Shown: positions 7,552 through 14,338 of the stretch, piece after piece
How positions within the stretch are numbered: position 1 is the stretch's first letter
Layout: every line of letters starts with the position of its first letter
Assembly (NCBI GenBank): GCA_007119305.1
Contig: SKPY01000328.1
Coordinates: forward strand, 1 to 16,883
DNA length: 16,883 nt
Direction of reading: 5' to 3'
From: Nitriliruptorales bacterium
GTDB lineage: Bacteria > Actinomycetota > Nitriliruptoria > Euzebyales > Egibacteraceae
Made by a program: the position numbers and the translations under genes
The notes under the pieces: model-generated
Seen by the model: only the letters and a program-made list of their open reading frames with translations
Database searches by the model: none
Told to the model about the DNA's origin: nothing

Positions 7552-8483
7552 GCAGCGCCACGCTGCGACGGCTCGAGCGGGTGCTCCTCATGGTGCCGTG
7601 GCTGCTCGAGCACCCCGGCGCGACGGTCAGCGAGCTCGCCGAGCGGTTCGGGGGCTCGCCCGAGGAGGTGCTGCGCGACCTCGACACGCTCGGCTACTGC
7701 GGACTGCCCGGCTACGGGGGCGGGGACCTCGTCGAGGTGACGGTCTTCGGCGACCGGGTCACCGTGCGTATGGCCGACTTCTTCGCGCGGCCCCTCGCCC
7801 TGTCCGTCAAGGAGGCGGTGACCCTGCTCCTGGCCGCGCGCGCGCTCGCGGGCGTGGAGGCGCTGCCGGAGGCCGGCCCGCTCGCCAGAGCGGCGGACAA
7901 GCTCGAGCGCCTGCTCGGCGCCGACGCGGCCGCGGGCCTCACGGTGGAGCTCAAGGCGCCGGGGGCCGAGCACCTCCCGGCCGTCCGCGAGGCGCTGGAC
8001 CGCGGCCGGGTCGTGCACCTGGCCTACCGCTCCGAGTCGAAGGCCGAGCTCACCGAGCGCGACGTCGAGCCCTGGACGATCACGGCGCACGGGGGCGCGT
8101 GGTACCTCCAGGGCTGGTGCCGGCTCGCGGACGGGCCACGGGACTTCCGCCTCGACCGGGTCCGCGACCTCGAGGTGCTCGCAGAACCCGCGCCCCGTGC
8201 CGAGCACGCGCCGGCTCCGCCGGTGTACCGGGCGAAGCCGGGGGATCCGGAGGTGACGCTCGCGCTCGCGCCGCAGGCGCGGTGGGTGGCGGAGTGGCTG
8301 GTCACCGATCAGGTCCGTGAGCACGACACGCACCTCGAGGTCGTGTTCCGCGCCGCGACGCTGGACTGGGCGGCGCGCCTGGTGGTGAGCCTCGCCGGGC
8401 AGGCACGCGTCGTGGGGCCTGAGGAGCTGGCGCAGCGTGCAGCCGAGCTCGCGCGCGCGACCCGCGAGCTCCACGCGCCATAG
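7548..8483 (+). CDS. pafC: WYL-domain transcriptional regulator PafC
   Basis: PafC is the partner of PafB; the two act as a heterodimeric activator of DNA repair genes in characterised actinobacteria. The 311-residue product has an N-terminal winged-helix domain (about 1-60; RLERVLLMVPWLLEHPGATV, then LAERFGGSPEEVLRDLDTL). A middle helical part follows, then the WYL domain with WYL at 185-187 (GAWYLQGW) and FRLDRVRDL shortly after, and a C-terminal extension. Length and order match the family (about 316 residues in M. tuberculosis). The ATG at 7548 overlaps the pafB stop by four bases, the usual arrangement for this pair. A 199-base gap follows before the next gene. Assignment as PafC rather than another WYL protein rests on synteny and the pair structure. 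Confidence 0.92.
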   Translation: MSSATLRRLERVLLMVPWLLEHPGATVSELAERFGGSPEEVLRDLDTLGYCGLPGYGGGDLVEVTVFGDRVTVRMADFFARPLALSVKEAVTLLLAARALAGVEALPEAGPLARAADKLERLLGADAAAGLTVELKAPGAEHLPAVREALDRGRVVHLAYRSESKAELTERDVEPWTITAHGGAWYLQGWCRLADGPRDFRLDRVRDLEVLAEPAPRAEHAPAPPVYRAKPGDPEVTLALAPQARWVAEWLVTDQVREHDTHLEVVFRAATLDWAARLVVSLAGQARVVGPEELAQRAAELARATRELHAP

Positions 8484-8528
8484 GGCAGCCGCGGACGAGC
8501 CCGGGGGGCCAGGGGCTGCGCCCTGCCC
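8483..8528 (+). terminator. Possible GC-rich hairpin after pafC
   Basis: Just after the pafC stop, GCAGCC (8485-8490) can pair with GGCTGC (8514-8519). Alternatively GGGCAG (8483-8488) can pair with CTGCCC (8523-8528). There is no T-run, so this is at most a non-canonical actinobacterial terminator. Confidence 0.25.
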
Positions 8529-8585
8529 GCGGACTATGCCGGATAGCCCCTTGTGACCATGGCGCGTCCTCCCTGCGGGCGGTTT

Positions 8586-8599
8586 CCCCCTGCGGGGGG
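8586..8599 (+). repeat. Short C-run / G-run inverted repeat
   Basis: CCCCC, a TGC loop and GGGGGG form a tight hairpin about 84 bases before the zinc-ribbon gene. It could affect transcription or act in the leader RNA. No T-run follows. The rest of the gap 8484-8682 shows no recognisable promoter hexamer pair. Confidence 0.3.
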
Positions 8600-8682
8600 A
8601 GTCCAACAGTTAAGGCGGGTGCGGAGGCGGTCGAAAGGATTGGTGACCCACCCGGAGTCGTGTGGGAGGAGGCCTGAGAGCG

Positions 8683-9024
8683 ATGACGACGATCCGCGCC
8701 ACGTGCCCGACCTGCGGGGAGGTCGGACTGACCCCTGAGGACATCGAGCTGCGGATCGACGACGGCGCGCAGCAGGATGACGCGTCCTTCTACGCGTTCA
8801 CCTGCCCGGAGTGCACGGACCGAGTGCGCAAACCGGCCGATCAGCGGATCGTGCGCCTGCTGCTGTCGGGCGGGGTCGAGGCGCACCGCGTCGTGAAGGT
8901 GAGACCGTCGATCCGCACCGACGGCCCCCGCATCAGCCACGACGACCTCCTCGACTTCCACACGCTGCTCGCGACGGACGGATGGTTCGACCACCTGCTC
9001 GACACCGTCGGTCCTTCCGTCTGA
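8683..9024 (+). CDS. Conserved hypothetical protein with four-cysteine zinc ribbon
   Basis: This is a 113-residue protein of unknown function. It begins with CPTC (Cys8, Cys11), and CPEC follows at Cys41 and Cys44. The spacing suggests a zinc ribbon with about 29 residues between the two knuckles. The second half (RKPADQRIVRLLLSGGV, then a helix near SHDDLLDFHTLLATDGWFDHLL) is predicted cytoplasmic and helical, and I see no membrane segment or catalytic motif. ATG 8683 is preferred because GGAGG at 8668-8672 lies 10 bases upstream, while the in-frame GTG at 8662 lies within that purine-rich site. From general memory, proteins of this look occur across actinobacteria, but I can name no function. 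Its place between pafC and tatA could be chance or part of a conserved neighbourhood. Confidence 0.8.
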   Translation: MTTIRATCPTCGEVGLTPEDIELRIDDGAQQDDASFYAFTCPECTDRVRKPADQRIVRLLLSGGVEAHRVVKVRPSIRTDGPRISHDDLLDFHTLLATDGWFDHLLDTVGPSV

Positions 9025-9133
9025 GCGGCCGCGCAGCCGGGTCAGGCACGCGTTCCACAGGCTGCGGGTAGCCCCCGCGGCCCACCCCGGGGCCGGCGGC
9101 CGCCTCCCCGGTCGCCGGCCTCAGCGGCCGCTC
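9023..9133 (+). repeat. Nested inverted repeats in the gap after the zinc-ribbon gene
   Basis: GAGCGGCCGC (9023-9032) is the perfect inverse of GCGGCCGCTC (9124-9133). Inside lies a second perfect pair, GGCCGGCG (9091-9098) and CGCCGGCC (9113-9120), around a 14-base loop. The palindrome GCGGCCGC occurs three times (9025, 9096, 9124). The inner hairpin could act as a terminator, but only a weak T-containing stretch (ctcttgcatt) follows. The rest of the gap to 9204 holds only the purine-rich ribosome site of the next gene. Confidence 0.4.
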
Positions 9134-9204
9134 TTGCATTCGGGCCGCGCCGCCGCCACGCTTGGGGCCGACCGACGTCAGGACGGAGAGGGGGCGGTGC
9201 AGCG

Positions 9205-9483
9205 GTGGCGGTGTTCGTGGTGCTCGCGCTGGCGCTCGCCGTCATGGCCATCGGCATGGTGGTCGTCGGGATCGTCGTGCTGCGCCGTCAGGTCCAGGCG
9301 CTCACGCAGGCGGTCGACGCCACCATGGCGCAGGTGCGCGAGCTCACCACAGAGCTGAGCGAGGAGAGCGCGGTCCTCGCGCTGGAGGCGGAGGCGCTGC
9401 AACGGCGTCTGGCTGACGGCACCGACAAGCCGCACGCGGGGTACACTGCAAAGAGCACACGCGCCCCCGCAGACGGGAGCTGA
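9205..9483 (+). CDS. Small single-pass membrane protein with coiled-coil region
   Basis: This 92-residue product has a strongly hydrophobic N-terminal segment (about residues 2-28). A helix with regular hydrophobic spacing follows (about 29-68; RRQVQALTQAVDATMAQVRELTTEL), consistent with a coiled coil, then a polar, probably disordered tail. It has no cysteines and no catalytic motif. GTG 9205 has GGAGAGGGGG at 9185-9194 upstream, which supports the start. The stop ends 4 bases before the tatA ATG, so they may be co-transcribed. A single membrane segment plus helix superficially resembles TatB, but the TatA/B hinge Phe-Gly and the amphipathic helix pattern are absent. It looks more like a generic membrane coiled-coil protein of the DUF948 sort. 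The function is unknown. Confidence 0.7.
   Translation: MAVFVVLALALAVMAIGMVVVGIVVLRRQVQALTQAVDATMAQVRELTTELSEESAVLALEAEALQRRLADGTDKPHAGYTAKSTRAPADGS
9442..9447 (+). promoter_or_regulatory. Candidate -10 element of tatA
   Basis: TACACT lies inside the 3' end of the small membrane-protein gene, 40 bases before the tatA ATG. It is identical to the candidate -10 of pafA. An internal promoter would give tatA its own transcript. No convincing -35 was found. Confidence 0.35.
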
Positions 9484-9487
9484 TCCT

Positions 9488-9712
9488 ATGCAGACCCTTG
9501 CCGTCACCCTGCCGGGTGGGTCGGAGTGGTTGATCATCCTGCTCATCTTCGTGCTCCTGTTCGGGGCGAAGAAGCTCCCTGAGCTCGGGAGCTCGGTGGG
9601 GCGGAGCATCAAGAACTTCAAGCGGGGTGTGGAAGACGCCGAAGCCGACGACGACGCTGCCGACGACGCTGTCGCCGACGAGTCCAGCCCCACGTCGCCC
9701 GACCAGACCTGA
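9488..9712 (+). CDS. tatA: Twin-arginine translocase subunit TatA
   Basis: TatA oligomerises to form the pore-like element of the Tat system, which exports folded proteins carrying twin-arginine signals. The 74-residue product has a short periplasmic N-terminus, a membrane helix (about 13-27, EWLIILLIFVLLFG), the hinge FGAKKLPELGSSVG and an amphipathic helix (RSIKNFKRGVEDAE). An acidic, disordered tail rich in Asp and Ala ends the protein. FGAKKLPELG followed by a basic amphipathic helix is diagnostic of TatA/TatE. GGGAG at 9475-9479 lies 8 bases before the ATG. tatC follows after 54 bases, as in mycobacteria. No tatB is present in the window; actinobacterial tatB is often located elsewhere. 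Confidence 0.96.
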   Translation: MQTLAVTLPGGSEWLIILLIFVLLFGAKKLPELGSSVGRSIKNFKRGVEDAEADDDAADDAVADESSPTSPDQT

Positions 9713-9766
9713 TCGTCGCCCGCGCGGCTACCGTGCCCGGCAGCACAGACGGGTTGATGGTGCGCG

Positions 9767-10585
9767 ATGACCGCGACTGAGCGCCAACCACCGCAGGATG
9801 ATCCTCGCACCTACCGCGGCGAGGAGATGACGCTCTTCGAGCATCTCGCCGAGTTCCGCACCCGCCTGTTCAAGAGCCTCGCCGCGCTCGTGGTCGGCAT
9901 GATCGTCGGGTTCGTGCTGCACCGTCCCCTGCTCGAGCTGCTCACCCGTCCGTACTGCCAGCTGCCGCCCGACATCCGGGCCGGCACCCGCGCGATCAGC
10001 GGCGAAGGCTGCAGCCTGGTCGTGTTCGACGTCTTGGGCTCGTTCTTCCTCGTGCTGAAGGTGGCGGCCCTGGCGGCGGTCGTCATCGCCGGTCCGGTGA
10101 TCGCCTACCAGGTGTGGCGCTTCGTCACGCCGGGCCTGCGGCCGATCGAGCGGCGCTACGCGATCCCGTTCATGGCCGTGAGCGTGGTGCTGTTCATGGG
10201 CGGCGCGGCGTTCAGCTACTACATCCTGCCGCGGGCGCTGGCGATCTTGCTCGACTTCGCCGGTCCCGGCGTCGACTCTGTGCTCGGCGCGAACGAGTAC
10301 CTCGGGTTCATGATCCACATGATCGTGGGCTTCGGCGTCGCCTTCGAGATGCCGCTGATCCTGTTCACCCTCATCCTCATGGGCGTCGTCGGATCCGAGG
10401 GGCTGCGCAAGTACCGGCGCCACGCGATCTTCGCGATGTTCGCCGCGTCGGCGATCATCACCCCGACGACCGACCCTGTCACGATGACGCTCATGGCCGG
10501 CCCACTCGTTGCCTTCTACGAGCTGTCCATCCTGTTCGCGCGCTTCATGGAACGTCGGCGGCGGCGTGCCGCGAGGGCTTCGTGA
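9767..10585 (+). CDS. tatC: Sec-independent (Tat) translocase subunit TatC
   Basis: TatC recognises twin-arginine signal peptides and nucleates TatA assembly in the cytoplasmic membrane. The 272-residue product has the cytoplasmic N-terminal motif TLFEHLAEFRTRLFKSL and six predicted membrane helices. The FVTPGLRPIERRYAIPF loop and VAFEMPLILF, which carries the conserved acidic residue in helix four, are characteristic. A basic tail (MERRRRRAARAS) ends the protein in the cytoplasm. ATG 9767 is chosen; it has only a weak ribosome site. ATG 9827 (MTLFEHL) is a less likely alternative because its GGAG abuts the codon. The stop overlaps the start of the helicase gene (GTGA, 10582-10585), so the two are translationally coupled. 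The tatA-tatC-helY order matches M. tuberculosis. Confidence 0.96.
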   Translation: MTATERQPPQDDPRTYRGEEMTLFEHLAEFRTRLFKSLAALVVGMIVGFVLHRPLLELLTRPYCQLPPDIRAGTRAISGEGCSLVVFDVLGSFFLVLKVAALAAVVIAGPVIAYQVWRFVTPGLRPIERRYAIPFMAVSVVLFMGGAAFSYYILPRALAILLDFAGPGVDSVLGANEYLGFMIHMIVGFGVAFEMPLILFTLILMGVVGSEGLRKYRRHAIFAMFAASAIITPTTDPVTMTLMAGPLVAFYELSILFARFMERRRRRAARAS

Positions 10586-13317
10586 CCCCACGCTCCACAG
10601 CGCAGGAAGACGTTCTCGAGGGGTTCCTCGGCGGCTACGACTTCCCAGTCGACGACTTCCAGCGCAGCAGCATCGCGGCGCTGGCTGCTGGACGGTCCGT
10701 GCTCGTGGCCGCCCCGACCGGGGCCGGCAAGACCGTGGTGGGGGAGTTCGCGGTCTGGCGGGCGCTCCAGCGGGCGCGCAAGTGCTTCTACACGACCCCG
10801 ATCAAGGCGCTGTCGAACCAGAAGTTCCACGACCTCACGGCGCGCCACGGCGCGGTGAACGTGGGGCTGCTCACCGGCGACAACGTCGTCAACGGCGAGG
10901 CGCCCATCGTGGTCATGACCACCGAGGTGCTGCGCAACATGCTCTACGAGGACTCACCGACGCTGCGCGGACTGGAGTCGGTGGTCCTCGACGAGGTGCA
11001 CTACCTCGGCGATCGCGAGCGCGGAGCCGTGTGGGAAGAGGTCATCGTGCAGCTCGCCGCCGACGTGCAGGTTGCCTGCCTGTCGGCCACGGTGTCGAAC
11101 GCGGAGGAGTTCGGCGCCTGGATCAGCCAGGTGCGCGCGTCATGCGACGTGGTGATCACCGACGAGCGGCCCGTCCCGCTCGAGCACCACTACGCGGTCG
11201 GCGACAAGCTGCTGCCGGTCTTCAAGTCCGGCGGCGGCACGACCGGCAAGAAGGATCACCGCCGGGCACGCGCCGCGAAGCAGGCCCGCAGCGGGGTGCC
11301 TAACCCCGAGGTGGTCATGTTGGAACGCCGGGCGGGGGGCGGGGGACGCCCGTCGCGCAAGGGGCACCGGCACCAAACCGGGGTGCGGCTCCGGCCGCCG
11401 CGCCGCAGCGAGCTGGTCGAGGAGCTAGCCCGCCGCAGGTGGCTGCCTGCCATCTACTTCCTGTTCTCCCGGGCGGGATGCGACCAGGCGGTCGGCCACC
11501 TCATGAGCGACGGCATCGTGCTCACCAGCGCTCAGGAGCGGCGGCGCATCCGCCAGATCGTGGACGCAAGGGTTGCCGACCTCGAACCGGACGCCCTCGA
11601 GGTGCTCGAGTACGGCCCCTGGGCGCAGGCGCTCGCGCAGGGCGTGGCCGCGCACCATGCGGGCATGGTCCCGCTGTTCAAGGAGACGGTCGAGGAGCTC
11701 TTCGTCGCGGGGCTCGTGAAGGTCTGCTTCGCGACCGAGACGCTCGCGCTCGGCATCAACATGCCGGCACGCACGGTGGTGATCGAGCGGCTCGAGAAGT
11801 GGGACGGCCAGCGGCACGCGCTGCTCACCCCGGGGCAGTTCACGCAGCTCACCGGCCGCGCCGGCCGGCGGGGCATCGACACGTTGGGCCACGCGGTCGT
11901 GTCCTACCAGCGCGACATCGACTTCCCCACGGTCGCCTCGCTCGTCGGGCGCCGCGTCGAGCCGCTGCGCTCCCGCTTCGCCCCCTCCTACAACATGGCG
12001 GTGAACCTGCTGCGCCGCCACGACCGGCTCGGCGCGGAGCGTCTGCTCGCGCGCTCCTTCGCCCAGTTCCAGGCCGACGCGACCGTGAGCGACGACGAGG
12101 AGCGCATCGCCCGCAACCGCACGGCGCTCGAAGGCTACGGCGCCAACCTCGTCTCCGAGCAGGGCGACTTCGCGGAGTACTGGGCGCTGCGCCGGGAGCT
12201 GTCCCGGCTCGAATCGGAGAGCGCGGCCGAGCGCCGCCGCCGCCGGAGCGATGCCGTCCACCGGGCGCTCGGTGAGCTGCGCGAGGGCGACGTGGTGGCG
12301 GTTCCGCGCGGCAAGGGACGGGCCGATCGCGTGGCGATCGTCGCGCGCAACACCGCCCGGGACGGCGCTCCGCTCGCCAGCGCGGTCACCGAGGACCGCA
12401 AGCTGATCCGCCTGGGGCCCCGTGAGTTCGACGCGCCGCCCGTGCGGGTCGGCAGGGTCCGTCTGCCGTCCCGCGGGGGGCCGCGGCAGTCCACGTGGCG
12501 CAAGCAGGTCGCCGCCCAGGTGCGCGGCATCGACCTTCCTCCCGCGAGCAAGCGCCGCGAGCGGGTCCCGCACGACGAGGACATCCAGGCGCGCATCGAC
12601 GAGCTGCGGGCGAGCATCCGGACGCACCCGGTGCACGCCGACCCCGCCCTGTCCGAGCTCGAGGTGTGGGCGCACCGCTACGACGACCTCGTCGCCGAGA
12701 CCGAGAAGCTGGAGCGACGCGTGCGACGCCGCACGGGCTCGCTCGTCCGGCAGCTGGACCGCATCATCGAGCTGCTGACCGACCTCGGATATCTGACGGC
12801 GGGTGACGATCCCGACCCCACGCCGCTCGGGCTCGTGCTCGCGGGCCTGTACGCGGAGACCGACCTGCTGCTCGTCGAATGCCTGCGGCGCGGGCTGCTC
12901 GACGGCCTCGAAGGGCCGGATCTTGCCGCCGTGGCGAGTCTGTTCGTGCACGAGACGCGGATGAAGGACCCCCCACCGCCGGTGTTCCCGAACCGTCGGG
13001 TCGCCGACGTCGCCGACGGCATCGCCGAGGTGCACGGGATCCTGTCCGGACTCGAGGAGGCCGCCAAGGTCACCCCGACCCGCCCGCCCGACGCGGGGTT
13101 CTGCGACGTCGTGTGGCGCTGGGGCTCGGGCGTAGACCTCGACCATGCGCTCGCCGGCACGGAGCTGACGCCTGGCGACTTCGTGCGCAGCGTCAAGCAG
13201 GTGGCGGACCTGCTGCGCCAGCTGCGCGACGCCGCCGCGCCGATGGGCATCGACGCCGCCGCGCACGCGGCGCAGCGGTCGCTCGTGCGCGGGGTGGTCG
13301 CCTACTCCGGGGTGTGA
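10582..13317 (+). CDS. helY: Ski2/Mtr4-like DEVH-box helicase (HelY family)
   Basis: An ATP-dependent superfamily 2 helicase of the Ski2-like group, known in actinobacteria as HelY; a role in RNA processing is inferred, not proven. The 911-residue product is close to mycobacterial HelY in length. Its motifs, in order, are DFQRSSIAALAAG (Q-motif region), APTGAGKT (about 43-51), TTPIKALSNQKF, DEVH (137-140), SATVSN (168-173) and TGRAGRRGID (from 424). A basic, low-complexity insertion lies between the two RecA-like domains (about 220-275). The C-terminal half contains the ratchet/arch and DSHCT-like helical region. All catalytic motifs are intact. The start is GTG 10582, overlapping the tatC stop by four bases, with GAGGG at 10573-10577. 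The open frame extends to 10114, but that part overlaps tatC and is out of family. Confidence 0.93.
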   Translation: MTPRSTAQEDVLEGFLGGYDFPVDDFQRSSIAALAAGRSVLVAAPTGAGKTVVGEFAVWRALQRARKCFYTTPIKALSNQKFHDLTARHGAVNVGLLTGDNVVNGEAPIVVMTTEVLRNMLYEDSPTLRGLESVVLDEVHYLGDRERGAVWEEVIVQLAADVQVACLSATVSNAEEFGAWISQVRASCDVVITDERPVPLEHHYAVGDKLLPVFKSGGGTTGKKDHRRARAAKQARSGVPNPEVVMLERRAGGGGRPSRKGHRHQTGVRLRPPRRSELVEELARRRWLPAIYFLFSRAGCDQAVGHLMSDGIVLTSAQERRRIRQIVDARVADLEPDALEVLEYGPWAQALAQGVAAHHAGMVPLFKETVEELFVAGLVKVCFATETLALGINMPARTVVIERLEKWDGQRHALLTPGQFTQLTGRAGRRGIDTLGHAVVSYQRDIDFPTVASLVGRRVEPLRSRFAPSYNMAVNLLRRHDRLGAERLLARSFAQFQADATVSDDEERIARNRTALEGYGANLVSEQGDFAEYWALRRELSRLESESAAERRRRRSDAVHRALGELREGDVVAVPRGKGRADRVAIVARNTARDGAPLASAVTEDRKLIRLGPREFDAPPVRVGRVRLPSRGGPRQSTWRKQVAAQVRGIDLPPASKRRERVPHDEDIQARIDELRASIRTHPVHADPALSELEVWAHRYDDLVAETEKLERRVRRRTGSLVRQLDRIIELLTDLGYLTAGDDPDPTPLGLVLAGLYAETDLLLVECLRRGLLDGLEGPDLAAVASLFVHETRMKDPPPPVFPNRRVADVADGIAEVHGILSGLEEAAKVTPTRPPDAGFCDVVWRWGSGVDLDHALAGTELTPGDFVRSVKQVADLLRQLRDAAAPMGIDAAAHAAQRSLVRGVVAYSGV

Positions 13318-13352
13318 GCCCGCACGGCGGGCCGGCAGGTTCTCCCTGCAGC

Positions 13353-13368
13353 GCTACCGGCCGGTAGC
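13353..13368 (+). promoter_or_regulatory. 16-bp perfect palindrome (candidate operator or hairpin)
   Basis: GCTACCGGCCGGTAGC reads identically on both strands. It overlaps the first four bases of a TAGCAT -10-like hexamer, just before the lipid kinase gene. It could be an operator for a dimeric repressor, or an RNA hairpin (6-bp stem, GGCC loop) ending helY transcripts, though no T-run follows. A separate smaller inverted pair, GCAGG and CCTGC (13335-13349), lies just upstream. Confidence 0.5.
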
Positions 13369-13370
13369 AT
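13365..13370 (+). promoter_or_regulatory. Candidate -10 element of the lipid kinase gene, leaderless layout
   Basis: TAGCAT fits TAnnnT and is followed 9 bases later by the ATG at 13380, where no purine-rich ribosome site is seen. This predicts a leaderless or nearly leaderless transcript. The palindrome above covers part of the hexamer, so a bound repressor would block the promoter. Confidence 0.45.
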
Positions 13371-13379
13371 GCTCGGATC

Positions 13380-14303
13380 ATGGCGCACCCGCTCGGCACC
13401 CTCTGCCTGATCGTCAACCCGCATGCCGGACGCGGCGCCGTTGCGCGCAATCTGCCGGACCTGCGTGAGGCGCTCGCCGGGCGCGGCCTCGACCACAAGG
13501 TGGTCGAGACGCGGGGCCCCGGCGAGGCCACAACGGCCGCGCGGGAGGCGCTCCAGGGCGGCTGCCGCTACCTCGTGGCCGTCGGCGGCGACGGGACCGT
13601 CCAGGAGGTCGTCAACGGGATGTTCGACGGCGACGAGCCCATCGCGCCCGACGCGGTGCTGGCGGTGGCCTCCAGCGGCTCCGGGTGCGACTTCGTGCGG
13701 ACCTTCGGGCTCAGCCGGTCCCCGCAGGTGCTCGCCCGCCACTTCGCCACCGACGCCGTCATGCCGATCGACGTCGGCCGCGCGACCTACCACGATGCCG
13801 GCGGCCGCCCCTGCGAGCGGCTGTTCGTCAACATCGCCGAGGTAGGCTACGGTGCGGAGGCGGTCAAGCTCGCGCACCGCCTGCCCCGCTGGTTCGGGCG
13901 CTCCCGCTACCTGTTCGGCGCCTGGGGCGCGATCCGGCGGATGACCCGTCCCGAGACCACGGTCACGCTCGGCCACACGACGCAGACCCGCCCCCTGGTC
14001 AACCTCGTCGTGGCGAACGCGCAGTTCTTCGGCGGCGGCATGAAGGTCGCCCCCCGCGCCCTGCCCGACGACGGCAAGTTCAACGTCCAGCTGTTCTTCG
14101 GCCAGCGCAGCCAAGTCTTCCTGCTCACCCAGAAGCTCTACAAAGGCGAGCACGTGCCGCATCCGCAGATCTCGGAGTACCAGAGCCCCATCGTGCAGGT
14201 CGACGGCCCCGTGGCCCTGCCGGTGGAAGCCGACGGCGAGGTGCTCGGCAACACCCCGGCGACGTTCTCGCTCCTGCAGCGCGCCCTGCAGCTGAAGATC
14301 TGA
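13380..14303 (+). CDS. Diacylglycerol/lipid kinase family protein (DAGK catalytic domain)
   Basis: A soluble lipid kinase of the DgkB/YegS/sphingosine-kinase group, which phosphorylates lipid alcohols such as diacylglycerol; the actual substrate cannot be read from sequence. The 307-residue product has NPHAGRG (13-19), the nucleotide-binding GGDGTVQEVVNG (69-80) and GSGCDFVRTFG (100-110). The C-terminal lipid-binding beta sandwich includes NAQFFGGGMKVAPRA and an ending with VEADGEVLG. One oddity is that the usual GT(G/A)NDFAR-type motif reads GSGCDFVRT, with cysteine in place of asparagine. It may also be an inactive or altered-specificity relative. The ATG at 13380 follows a TAGCAT box by 9 bases and has no ribosome site. 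Transcription probably starts separately from helY, 62 bases upstream. Confidence 0.9.
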   Translation: MAHPLGTLCLIVNPHAGRGAVARNLPDLREALAGRGLDHKVVETRGPGEATTAAREALQGGCRYLVAVGGDGTVQEVVNGMFDGDEPIAPDAVLAVASSGSGCDFVRTFGLSRSPQVLARHFATDAVMPIDVGRATYHDAGGRPCERLFVNIAEVGYGAEAVKLAHRLPRWFGRSRYLFGAWGAIRRMTRPETTVTLGHTTQTRPLVNLVVANAQFFGGGMKVAPRALPDDGKFNVQLFFGQRSQVFLLTQKLYKGEHVPHPQISEYQSPIVQVDGPVALPVEADGEVLGNTPATFSLLQRALQLKI

Positions 14304-14325
14304 CCGCCGCCACGGGGGGCGTCGT

Positions 14326-14331
14326 TATGAT
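14326..14331 (+). promoter_or_regulatory. Candidate -10 element of the M24 peptidase gene, leaderless layout
   Basis: TATGAT is a near-consensus -10 placed in the 35-base gap after the kinase gene. The ATG at 14339 starts 7 bases after it, again suggesting a leaderless transcript. The alternative start ATG 14327 lies within this hexamer and has only a G-run (14314-14319) as a possible ribosome site. Confidence 0.5.
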
Positions 14332-14338
14332 CGTGACC

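Noticed and set aside
8553..8738. 61-codon open frame before the zinc-ribbon gene
   Set aside because: It overlaps the better supported gene at 8683, lacks a ribosome site and has no recognisable features.
11425..13266. 613-codon minus-strand open frame antisense to helY
   Set aside because: It has shadow composition, and the + strand helicase motifs are intact across the same span.
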